From Desertivirga xinjiangensis (lineage in GTDB: Bacteria > Bacteroidota > Bacteroidia > Sphingobacteriales > Sphingobacteriaceae): 64,000 bases of DNA. Positions 42,327-50,238 of this stretch are shown here, in pieces. A program made the position numbers and the translations under genes. The notes beneath the pieces are model-generated. The model was not told the DNA's origin, searched no databases, and was given only the letters and a program-made list of their open reading frames with translations. The DNA lies in NCBI RefSeq assembly GCF_024436435.1, contig NZ_JAFMZP010000001.1, forward strand, positions 62,001-126,000, written 5' to 3'. Position 1 is the stretch's first letter. Every line of letters begins with the position of its first letter.

Positions 42327-42794
42327 ATGAAAACTTTCGGTATTTTTACTTGTCTTTTGTTTATGGTCTTGACATCCTGCGGACAGGATAAATCTACCGG
42401 ACAAGGCAATTCAAAAGTAGAAAAGATGGAATATAATAAGCTAACGCCTGAAGAAGAAAGAGTTATAGTTCATAAGGGGACCGAGTACCCTGGAACAGGA
42501 AAACTACTTAATAACAAAGAAACCGGGACCTATATCTGCCGCCGGTGTAATGCCCCCCTTTATCGTTCTGAAACAAAGTTTGACTCTCATTGCGGGTGGC
42601 CCAGCTTTGATGATGAGATTAAAGGAGCTGTCAAAAGGATTCCCGATCCAGATGGTATGCGGACTGAAATCATCTGTGCAAACTGTGGTGGTCACCTGGG
42701 TCATGTGTTTTTAGGTGAAGGTTTTACTGCCAAAAATACCAGACATTGCGTTAACTCGGTTTCTATGAGTTTTATTCCGGATGAAAAAAAGTGA
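42327..42794 (+). CDS. msrB: Exported peptide-methionine (R)-S-oxide reductase
   Basis: 155 residues. Lipobox LTSC (Cys 18) makes it a lipoprotein, unlike cytoplasmic MsrB. Zinc ligands CRRCNAPL and [10 protein letters not shown] are both present, and [13 protein letters not shown] has the catalytic Cys and substrate loop. It repairs oxidised methionines, here probably in the periplasm or at the cell surface. Confidence 0.94.
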   Translation: MKTFGIFTCLLFMVLTSCGQDKSTGQGNSKVEKMEYNKLTPEEERVIVHKGTEYPGTGKLLNNKETGTYICRRCNAPLYRSETKFDSHCGWPSFDDEIKGAVKRIPDPDGMRTEIICANCGGHLGHVFLGEGFTAKNTRHCVNSVSMSFIPDEKK

Positions 42795-42798
42795 TGCC

Positions 42799-42830
42799 TT
42801 GCTTTAATGACTGACTCTATACTATATTTG
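42799..42830 (+). promoter_or_regulatory. Candidate promoter of the FtsB/DivIC gene
   Basis: TTG (42799-42801), a 21-bp spacer and TATATTTG (42823-42830), close to the phylum's consensus. The -7 box ends 5 bp before the ATG, so the message would be leaderless. The -33 element overlaps the region just after the msrB stop. Confidence 0.4.
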
Positions 42831-42835
42831 TCATT

Positions 42836-43150
42836 ATGAAACGGACAGTTGGGGTAATCAGCAATAAATATTTTTTGGTGACAGTTTTCTTTGTTGCCTG
42901 GATGTTGTTTTTTGACAGAAACGACCTTTTATCCCAATATGAATACCGGACTCAGTTGGCAAAGTTAGAAGAGGAAAAGGAGTTTTACACCCGCGAAACT
43001 TCACAGGTTAAAAAGGATCTGGAAGAACTGACATCCAACAGGGAAATGCTTGAAAAGTTTGCCCGGGAAAAGTATTTCATGAAGAAGGAAAATGAAGATG
43101 TTTACGTTATCATAAAAGAGAAGGTAAAAAAAGAGAGATCTTTATTTTAG
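42836..43150 (+). CDS. FtsB/DivIC-family septum formation initiator
   Basis: 104 residues: a short cytoplasmic start, one transmembrane helix (KYFLVTVFFVAWMLFFD), then a coiled coil (LAKLEEEKEFYTRETSQVKK and following) and the family motif EKFAREKYFMKKENEDVYVI. It is a bitopic division protein that joins the FtsL/FtsQ complex at the septum. Confidence 0.88.
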   Translation: MKRTVGVISNKYFLVTVFFVAWMLFFDRNDLLSQYEYRTQLAKLEEEKEFYTRETSQVKKDLEELTSNREMLEKFAREKYFMKKENEDVYVIIKEKVKKERSLF

Positions 43151-43161
43151 ATTCTGATGTT

Positions 43162-43626
43162 ATGCCCCTACGTGCTGTTATATTTTTAATTGGATTTTTT
43201 TTTACAGTCCTTTCAAGGGCTCAGTCGCCAATGCCCTCTCAACCCCAGGAGAATGACGTACTAACCTCTGGAGAGTACAGACCGGTAACTGATAGCTTAG
43301 CACAGCAACTGTTATATATCGGTGAAATAAAAGGTAAATCATACATAAAGATCAAGCTTCAGCCCGTTCATACTCCCTCTATCTACGGTGCAGGCAATTC
43401 AGAAGTCTTAAAATACAAAGGGTCATACTATGAGTCGGTAAGTGGGAAATTTTATCCTGTTACAGGAGATTTTGATCCGGAGCTCAGGACCTGGACGTTT
43501 ATATGTTTCAATAAAGACAATCAGCCGATTTTTAGTTTCAGCGGAAAGCAGGCACCCGATGGGGGAATTACAGGAACCTGGAAAAGTAAAAACACTACCC
43601 GATTGTTCTATCTTCGCCCTTCTTAA
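43162..43626 (+). CDS. Secreted protein of unknown function
   Basis: 154 residues. Signal peptide with likely cleavage after SRAQS (residue about 21). The mature part is a small beta-rich domain (LLYIGEIKGKSYIKIKL, SFSGKQAPDGGITGTW, FYLRPS). The GTWK and F.G. pattern suggests a lipocalin- or barrel-like fold, but I do not recognise a family. It starts 11 bp after the division gene. Its stop codon is part of a heptamer pair shared with the convergent gene. Confidence 0.6.
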   Translation: MPLRAVIFLIGFFFTVLSRAQSPMPSQPQENDVLTSGEYRPVTDSLAQQLLYIGEIKGKSYIKIKLQPVHTPSIYGAGNSEVLKYKGSYYESVSGKFYPVTGDFDPELRTWTFICFNKDNQPIFSFSGKQAPDGGITGTWKSKNTTRLFYLRPS

Positions 43627-43637
43627 GTTATAAGTTA
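43624..43637. repeat. Two TAAGTTA heptamers holding both convergent stop codons
   Basis: Two identical adjacent heptamers. The first supplies the TAA stop of the plus-strand gene; the second ends in the TTA that is the stop codon of the minus-strand gene. Confidence 0.45.
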
Positions 43638-45722
43638 TAGCGTTCCGTTCCTTTTCCGGCCAAACCACTCAAGGCTTATCAGCGTAAGGATCAGTGCAAA
43701 TATCCACTTGATATTTATCAGCTCCTCAAAGCGTTTATCTTCCCATGAAATTGTTTTAACAAGCTCGTTCTCTTTGATCAGAGCCGGAAGGTTTTTTATC
43801 TCAGATGGAAGAATGAGTTTGGCGCCGCTTTGATCAGCCAGGTTGAACAGCACCTGATGGTCCGCAGTGGTTTGGCTAAGTTCAGCCTGCTGTTGTGTAA
43901 TAACAAACTGCCCGCCAGCCGTATATTTGATTTTTCCTAATTGCGTTTGCGCATTAAAAGAATATTCACCAGGGGGTAAAGCACCCGCATCAAGAATGTA
44001 TGATTTGTCTGTACGGGAAAAGGTGAACGGGTAACTTTTGGTTCGATCTTTAATGACGACCCGGGCTTCCGGGGTATTAACCAGTTCATAAGCGTCATTA
44101 TATAACTCTGCATTAAGAACTATGTGTTCTCCCTCATCGAACGAATTGCGGCCTGCATAGACCCGGAACTTTCGCTTGTCTTCTTTGCTCGAAAGGAACT
44201 GCACTGCTTTACTAAGCAACTCATCTATAGCGGCATGATCACCATTTTCTTTGAAGTCTTCCAATCGCCAGCGCCAGATTCCTTCCCCTGAAAGTACCGC
44301 GGTTTTTCTTGTTCCGTCTGAGGAAAATGCAAGCAATGGCCTATCGGTATCTAGTTTTCCGATTTTTTGAGTTAGCAGCACTGAAGCCTGGGATTTTAAC
44401 GTGTAGTTTCCAAATGGGCTAAGTAGAGGAGGGAACCCCGACAATTTTTTTGCCGTAGATTCACTGAGTGTAAATTCATAAAATTGAGGATTCACTGTCG
44501 GGAAGACTTCCTGAATAGCACCCGCGGATACAATGTTCAGGACGTTTTGCGACGATGCAAACGCTTGGGTGTTTGATTGGGCGCCAAGAATATACCAAAC
44601 ATTCTTTTTGTTGAGAAGCGACGATAGGTTCAAGCCTGGTACAGCAAGTGAGGGAATTTGATGAAGGATGGTGAGATCGGCCTGACCGAGGTCGCCCCTG
44701 TTAAAGTCGTTGATGAAACCCGATTTTACTTCGTAATTTTTATTACTCTCAATACTTTGTTTCAGTGCAGCGATATCCGGATGTGGTGAAGCTGCAAGAA
44801 TAAATACCTGTTGCCTGCCGTCTATAACCTCTATAAAAAAGGTTTGAGTATTATTTTCCCTGGAAAGCTCTCCCGGAATACCAGTGATTGTGGCAGTGAA
44901 ACGTTGGATGCCTTTTTTTCTGGCCGACAATGTAACCGGTATCGAAGCTCTGTACTCATTAGAGTTAATGCTTATTGATTTTGTGAAAAGTGGGCCTGAT
45001 TGTCCCGTTACAATTATTCGTGCAGCGGAGCCTTTGCTTTGGTGCGCTTCAATGTTCAGTTCGATTTGAAAGTCGTTTCCCAGGTAAACCAGCTTATTGT
45101 AATTGACATTGCTGATCAGCAGATCTTTCTTTGGTATCGTATCGCCCAATGCAATAGTATAAATTGGCGATTTGATGTTCTTGGCTATGTATTGCGGATT
45201 GCCGCCCTGGTTATAAATGCCATCGCTGGCCAGGATAACCGCCCCGATATTACGATTTGAGAAACCCTCGTTAATGTATTTAAGGGCGGCACTAATATTT
45301 GTTCCCTTTCCCGGATACTCCGAACTAAGTCCCTCAGAAACCTTGCTTCCAAAACTTAAAGTCCTCACATCATAGTCGTTCTTTAAACTTGTCTCAAGGT
45401 TTTTTAATTGCTGGGAATATGCTGAGAGGTCGAAACCTGCGGGCCGCGCTATACTTATCGATGCAGAATTATCTTGCAGAAGAAAGACCAACGGCTTTTC
45501 AAGGATTTTATTGGTGGTTTTGACATAGGGAGCAAAAAATAGGAAACATATCAGGGCGACCACGACCGCGCGTAAAACAAAAAGCAGCCGGGTAAGACCA
45601 GTAGACAGTTCGGCCTTTGGACTTTTATATAATAAGGCTGCATATCCCAGTCCTAGAATAAGACTGAAGACTATCCACAGAACGGAAGGGGTGGTAAATT
45701 GTAGCTGAAATAAAAGCGGCAT
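43635..45722 (-). CDS. Membrane protein with a VWA-like domain and GATase-like region
   Basis: 695 residues. Two N-terminal transmembrane helices (VLWIVFSLILGLGYAALLY and LLFVLRAVVVALICFLFFA), a VWA-type fold with the MIDAS motif FLLQDNSASIS plus GTNIS and VILASDG, then a CARDB-like beta region, an amidotransferase-like stretch (VFILAASPHPDIAALKQSIE, WYILGAQSNT), a second beta-sandwich region and a final helix (WIFALILTLISLEWFG). This is the layout of BatA/BatB-neighbour-type membrane proteins of Bacteroidota. Role unknown. The ATG lies inside a 13-bp hairpin arm. Confidence 0.75.
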   Translation of the reverse strand: MPLLFQLQFTTPSVLWIVFSLILGLGYAALLYKSPKAELSTGLTRLLFVLRAVVVALICFLFFAPYVKTTNKILEKPLVFLLQDNSASISIARPAGFDLSAYSQQLKNLETSLKNDYDVRTLSFGSKVSEGLSSEYPGKGTNISAALKYINEGFSNRNIGAVILASDGIYNQGGNPQYIAKNIKSPIYTIALGDTIPKKDLLISNVNYNKLVYLGNDFQIELNIEAHQSKGSAARIIVTGQSGPLFTKSISINSNEYRASIPVTLSARKKGIQRFTATITGIPGELSRENNTQTFFIEVIDGRQQVFILAASPHPDIAALKQSIESNKNYEVKSGFINDFNRGDLGQADLTILHQIPSLAVPGLNLSSLLNKKNVWYILGAQSNTQAFASSQNVLNIVSAGAIQEVFPTVNPQFYEFTLSESTAKKLSGFPPLLSPFGNYTLKSQASVLLTQKIGKLDTDRPLLAFSSDGTRKTAVLSGEGIWRWRLEDFKENGDHAAIDELLSKAVQFLSSKEDKRKFRVYAGRNSFDEGEHIVLNAELYNDAYELVNTPEARVVIKDRTKSYPFTFSRTDKSYILDAGALPPGEYSFNAQTQLGKIKYTAGGQFVITQQQAELSQTTADHQVLFNLADQSGAKLILPSEIKNLPALIKENELVKTISWEDKRFEELINIKWIFALILTLISLEWFGRKRNGTL

Positions 45723-45750
45723 ATGTACTGAACGTAAATATGCCGCTTTT
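45712..45750 (-). terminator. Hairpin after fabG that contains the next start codon
   Basis: A perfect 13-bp stem (45712-45724 with 45738-45750) around a 13-nt loop; on the minus strand the downstream arm ends in TTTT followed by ATTT. It can end fabG transcripts, yet the ATG of the VWA-like gene (45720-45722) is inside that arm, so it could also hide that start from ribosomes. Confidence 0.6.
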
Positions 45751-45787
45751 TATTGAAAATATATAACGCTTATAACATATTATGAGA

Positions 45788-46531
45788 TTATAACATGCCG
45801 CCGTCAACAGCGATAACCTGGCCTGTAATATAGGCGCTTAGATCAGAAGCGAGAAATACGCATGCATTAGCTACATCTTCCGTTTCGCCAGCACGCTTTA
45901 ACGGTATTCCTGCTTCCCAGCCTTCAACAACTTTAGGATCGAGCACTTCGGTCATTTCAGTTTTTATGAAACCAGGAGCAACTACATTTGTTCGAATATT
46001 TCTTGAGCCAAGCTCTTTCGCCATCGATTTAGAGAATCCAATGATTCCGGCTTTTGAGGCGGCGTAATTACCCTGTCCGGCATTGCCCTGAACACCCACT
46101 ACCGAGCTCATATTGATGAAAACGCCTTTGCGGTTTTTCATCATGATTTTTGAAGCAGCCTTGGTTACATTGAAGATAGATTTGAGGTTAACTTCAAGTA
46201 CCTCATCCCACTGCTGCTCATTCATTCGCATTAATAGTCCGTCTTTAGTTATTCCGGCATTGTTTACCACAACGTCAATTGTGCCAAAATCTGCTACTAT
46301 ATCGGTGATTAGTTGCTCAGCCTGATCAAATTTGGAAGCATCAGAGCGATAGCCTTTTACCTTCGTGCCCAGAGCCTGTAACTCCTGCTCTAAAGCCTGA
46401 CCTTTTTCTACGGATGACAAATATGTAAAGGCAACATTAGCCCCTTGTTCGGCAAACTTTTCAGCGATTTTACGGCCGATACCTTTTGATGCTCCGGTAA
46501 CTAAAGCGGTTTTTCCTTCAAGTAATTTCAT
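45788..46531 (-). CDS. fabG: 3-oxoacyl-[acyl-carrier-protein] reductase
   Basis: 247 residues, standard length. ALVTGASKGIGRKIAEKFAE is the NADP-binding start, VVNNAGITKDGLLMRM the NNAG block, and MSSVVGVQGNAGQGNYAASK contains the Ser and Tyr-xxx-Lys catalytic residues. The end CVFLASDLSAYITGQVIAVDGG is typical. It reduces 3-ketoacyl-ACP in fatty-acid elongation. Confidence 0.95.
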   Translation of the reverse strand: MKLLEGKTALVTGASKGIGRKIAEKFAEQGANVAFTYLSSVEKGQALEQELQALGTKVKGYRSDASKFDQAEQLITDIVADFGTIDVVVNNAGITKDGLLMRMNEQQWDEVLEVNLKSIFNVTKAASKIMMKNRKGVFINMSSVVGVQGNAGQGNYAASKAGIIGFSKSMAKELGSRNIRTNVVAPGFIKTEMTEVLDPKVVEGWEAGIPLKRAGETEDVANACVFLASDLSAYITGQVIAVDGGML

Positions 46532-46859
46532 TGTTATATTATTGAGGGGGTGAAGGTATAGATTTTTGAATAAAGATTAAAACCAACTATGGGCGACTGC
46601 TTAAACACGCAGTATTTAAGACAGGAGGTATGAATGAGTCTCGAATATGTCTGAGGGAATTTATTGTGCAGCTTTGAAATTCTATTAACTAAGCTGAATA
46701 AAACTGTCTTACGTCAAAAAAACGTTTCTCACGGTCTCAAAAGGCCATTTTGTTAAGCTCAACATAATACAAAGCTAATCTGATGTTAATATTGGCAATG
46801 CACTTTTGCGCCCGGTTATTGACACTAAACGCAATAGCCGACTAGAACTTTTTTGTATT
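46532..46859. other. Regulatory region between divergent fabG and SusC genes
   Basis: 328 bp without a real gene. It holds an AGGAGG-type sequence before tiny frames near 46624, an unusually strong Shine-Dalgarno match for this phylum. Two interleaved inverted repeats, ACTGC (46596-46600) with GCAGT (46609-46613) and TTAAA (46601-46605) with TTTAA (46615-46619), could make an H-type pseudoknot on the SusC leader. No clear TAnnTTTG box. Confidence 0.35.
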
Positions 46860-49800
46860 ATGAACAGAACTTTTACTAAATGTAGTACGGCGCTTTTTAA
46901 GACCGCTCTGCATTTAAGCAAGCAGTTTGGCACATGGAGAGCAAGCTTTTTAGGCGGTTCTCTGAACATGCGCCTGTATGTCATTCTACCATTGATGATC
47001 GTCGCTCAGGTAGCACCGCCAATGGTCATTTCATCGTTTGCTCAGCAGGCGGAAATTATAACTGTGAAAGGTACCGTGATCGATAATAGTGACTCGATGC
47101 CTTTGGCAGGAGTATCTATTTCCGACGCACAACGTCGGAGCTTTGGTATTACCGATGGGAACGGTGCATTCACGGTCAGGGTTCCCAAAGGCACCGAACT
47201 TCGGTTTAATTTTCTCGGGTACGAGACGTTTACTGCTACCTATTCATCTAATCAGAACCTTATAGCTATTCGTATGAAATCTGCTTCAAATACGATGAAT
47301 GAAGTTGTGGTTACAGCACTTGGTATTAAACGGGAACAAAAATCCCTTGGTTACGCTGTATCTGTCGTTGATAGTACGGCTCTTACAAATGCTGTTTCCA
47401 GTAACTGGACAGACGCTCTGTCGGGAAAGGTTGCAGGATTAAATCTTGTTCGCAACAGTGGCCCGGGAGGTTCTAATAAAATCATTCTTCGGGGCGAGAA
47501 CAATCTTACCGGGGATAACGAAGCACTGATCGTTATTGACGGGGTGGTGGCCAGCTCCAGCAGATCAAGGAGCACATCTCCATCAGGAGGAGTCTATGGT
47601 GTATCAGGTGACAACATGCCGGTTGACTACGGAAATGCCCTTGCCGACTTAAATCCCGAAGATATTGAAAGTGTAACTGTGTTGAAGGGACCTGGAGCAT
47701 CGGCTCTTTACGGACAACGTGGCGCTAACGGTGCAATATTGATTACAACCAAATCCGGAAACAGGAAACAAAAAGGGGTAAGCATCAACCTTACCTCTAA
47801 CTTATCATTTGAAGACATTAACCGGAAACCGGATTTGCAGAGAGAATACGGACAAGGACTTCGTGGCGCTGCTTATTATTCGAGGGGCGCATCGGCAGAC
47901 GGGCCAAATACTAACGGGACAAGCTCGGCATGGGGGCCTAAATTTGACGGACAATATTACTTCCAGTTTGATCCTGAGCTTCAGAACACCGGACTTACCC
48001 GTACTCCTTGGGTAGCGAAAGAGAATCCAATAGATGCTTTTTTTACAAGAGGTTTTGACTCCCATACCACTGCCAGCATAGATGGGAACATAAAAAATAC
48101 AAACCTGCGCCTGGCAATAAGTCATAATGATAATAATTGGATCGCGCCAAATACCGGGTACGAACGCAATCAAGTGGCTCTGTCGGTGAATTCTAAGATT
48201 ACTAAGAAGCTGACTCTCACGGGTAAAGCTATTTATAATAGAAGAACCAGCGAAAATTTGCCTACGACAGGTTTTGGTAACCAATCGTACATGTACTGGG
48301 TGTATTTCTCACAACCAAACGTAGACCCCAACTATTATAAAGAATACTGGCTTCGCGGGTCAGAGGATCGCGCGTTCATTAATATCACCACAAGTACTCT
48401 GGAGTCGCCTTATGCAATATCCTATGAGTATTTAAACCCGCAAAACCGTAAAGGAATTGTAGGAAATGTCCAGCTTTCGTACCAGCTTGCAAAAGGACTG
48501 ACCGCACAAGTACGTGCTTCGCTCGATAGAAACAGGAATATAACCGAGCAGCTACGCCCTTACGATGCTGCCGGAGCAAAATTCGCACAAGGTTCATACC
48601 GTATCCAGAATGCTATAACTTTTGAGAAAAATGCTGATGTTTTGCTGAAGTATGACACCAGGTTCAGTAAAGACGTTCAGCTGAATATATCCGGAGGAGG
48701 TAGCATGCTGAGAAACGAATACCGGAAAGACGAACAACGGGCCGATGGTTTGAAAGAGCCAGCAATTTACGATCTGTCTAACAACCTTAATCCAATACTT
48801 TCGATTCCTGATACTTCTAGATACCATTTCAACAGTGTATACGGGCTTGTCTCTGCATCGTATAAAGACTATTTGTTTTTAGATGTTACCGGTCGTCAGG
48901 ATTGGAGCAGTGTTTTAGCATCTCCACTAAAGGATGCAGATGTCAGTTTCTTTTACCCGTCGGTTAACATGGCCTTTATTCCTTCAGATCTTTGGAATCT
49001 ACCAAAAGTGTTTGATTTTGTCAAGTTGAGGGCGTCTTACTCACAGGTAGGTAGCGGTAGTACCACTCCTTATCTTACTGCATATAATTATTCACCTGCT
49101 GCTAACGGACTGTATCCTAACGGCTCGACCGCCAATCCTACAGTTCTTCCTGCCCTGGATCTGAAACCACTTATGACCACAACTTACGAAGTGGGAACAG
49201 ACATCCGGATGCTTAAGAGCCGCTTAAATATCGATGTAGCTTTATACAAGGGAAATACTAAAAATCAGATACTAAGCCGCGTACTAGATCGCTCATCGGG
49301 CTTTGCAACTGCTGTTATTAATGCAGGAAGGGTTGATAACGAAGGTATCGAAATCGGCGTAAACGGAACGCCTCTTCAAACAAAAGGTAAAAATCCTTTC
49401 AAATGGACAGCCTTTGCCACATTCTCTGCCAACAGAAATGAAATTAGGGAATTGGTTGATAGCTCGGTAGTTCTTCGTAACAGTCCGATCGCTAACGCAC
49501 AGGTAATTGCAAACGTGGGAGGTAGTATGGGAGATATGTATGGTCTTGGCTTTGTTCGTTCTCCTGATGGCGACATTGTATACAAAGATGGAATGCCGCA
49601 GATTGCTCCCGATCCGGTTTATCTTGGCAACTCTATTCCTAAATTTAAGACAAGTTTGGGAAGCCAGTTCAACTACAGGAATTTAAGTTTGAGCGTGTTG
49701 TTCGATGCCCAGTTTGGAGCAGTCGGCAATGCCTTTTCTATTGCCCGTTCGGCTGAGAACGGAAAGTCTGCTCTTACGCTTCCTGGCCGGTATAATGGTA

Positions 49801-50171
49801 TCATTGGTAAAGGTGTTGCGCAGAATGCCGATGGCTCCTTCCGTCCGAACGATGTTATTGCAACGGATGTTCCAGCGTATTATAAAGCGACTTATTATGA
49901 TAATGCTGAAGGTTCTATGTTCAGCACCGACTTTGTTAAGTTCCGTGAAGCTAGTCTCACCTATACGTTACCAACGCGTATTGTACGGAAAATGCGCCTG
50001 AGCAAGCTTACGATCGGTGGTTTTGGACGTAACCTGTTCATTTGGTCCCCATGGCCTGTATTCGACCCTGAGTTCGGGTCCTTAGCAGGTACTGATATTG
50101 TAACCGGTTTTGAGGTGGGGCAACTTCCGTCGACACGCACTTATGGATTTCGCTTAGTGGTGGGTATATAA
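46860..50171 (+). CDS. SusC/RagA-type TonB-dependent outer-membrane transporter
   Basis: 1103 residues from the ATG at 46860; an in-frame start 54 bp up adds sequence of no visible use. A long basic N-terminus precedes the signal helix (MRLYVILPLMIVAQVAPPMV). Then a carboxypeptidase-like domain (VKGTVIDNSDSMPLAGVSI), the TonB box region MNEVVVTALGIKREQKSLGY, the plug (LSGKVAGLNLVRNSGPGGSN, VLKGPGASALYGQRGANGAI) and the barrel. It has no STN domain, so it is not expected to signal to an anti-sigma factor. It imports an unknown nutrient with the SusD-like lipoprotein encoded downstream. Confidence 0.94.
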   Translation: MNRTFTKCSTALFKTALHLSKQFGTWRASFLGGSLNMRLYVILPLMIVAQVAPPMVISSFAQQAEIITVKGTVIDNSDSMPLAGVSISDAQRRSFGITDGNGAFTVRVPKGTELRFNFLGYETFTATYSSNQNLIAIRMKSASNTMNEVVVTALGIKREQKSLGYAVSVVDSTALTNAVSSNWTDALSGKVAGLNLVRNSGPGGSNKIILRGENNLTGDNEALIVIDGVVASSSRSRSTSPSGGVYGVSGDNMPVDYGNALADLNPEDIESVTVLKGPGASALYGQRGANGAILITTKSGNRKQKGVSINLTSNLSFEDINRKPDLQREYGQGLRGAAYYSRGASADGPNTNGTSSAWGPKFDGQYYFQFDPELQNTGLTRTPWVAKENPIDAFFTRGFDSHTTASIDGNIKNTNLRLAISHNDNNWIAPNTGYERNQVALSVNSKITKKLTLTGKAIYNRRTSENLPTTGFGNQSYMYWVYFSQPNVDPNYYKEYWLRGSEDRAFINITTSTLESPYAISYEYLNPQNRKGIVGNVQLSYQLAKGLTAQVRASLDRNRNITEQLRPYDAAGAKFAQGSYRIQNAITFEKNADVLLKYDTRFSKDVQLNISGGGSMLRNEYRKDEQRADGLKEPAIYDLSNNLNPILSIPDTSRYHFNSVYGLVSASYKDYLFLDVTGRQDWSSVLASPLKDADVSFFYPSVNMAFIPSDLWNLPKVFDFVKLRASYSQVGSGSTTPYLTAYNYSPAANGLYPNGSTANPTVLPALDLKPLMTTTYEVGTDIRMLKSRLNIDVALYKGNTKNQILSRVLDRSSGFATAVINAGRVDNEGIEIGVNGTPLQTKGKNPFKWTAFATFSANRNEIRELVDSSVVLRNSPIANAQVIANVGGSMGDMYGLGFVRSPDGDIVYKDGMPQIAPDPVYLGNSIPKFKTSLGSQFNYRNLSLSVLFDAQFGAVGNAFSIARSAENGKSALTLPGRYNGIIGKGVAQNADGSFRPNDVIATDVPAYYKATYYDNAEGSMFSTDFVKFREASLTYTLPTRIVRKMRLSKLTIGGFGRNLFIWSPWPVFDPEFGSLAGTDIVTGFEVGQLPSTRTYGFRLVVGI

Positions 50172-50238
50172 TAGAATAAGAAAAAATGAAGTTTGTATGT
50201 TTGCTCATGCAGATCATCTCCATAAAAAAAATATTCTG

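Noticed and set aside
47805-48284. 159-codon minus-strand frame inside SusC
   Set aside because: Antisense to the conserved plug/barrel part of the transporter, with no start context or recognisable family.
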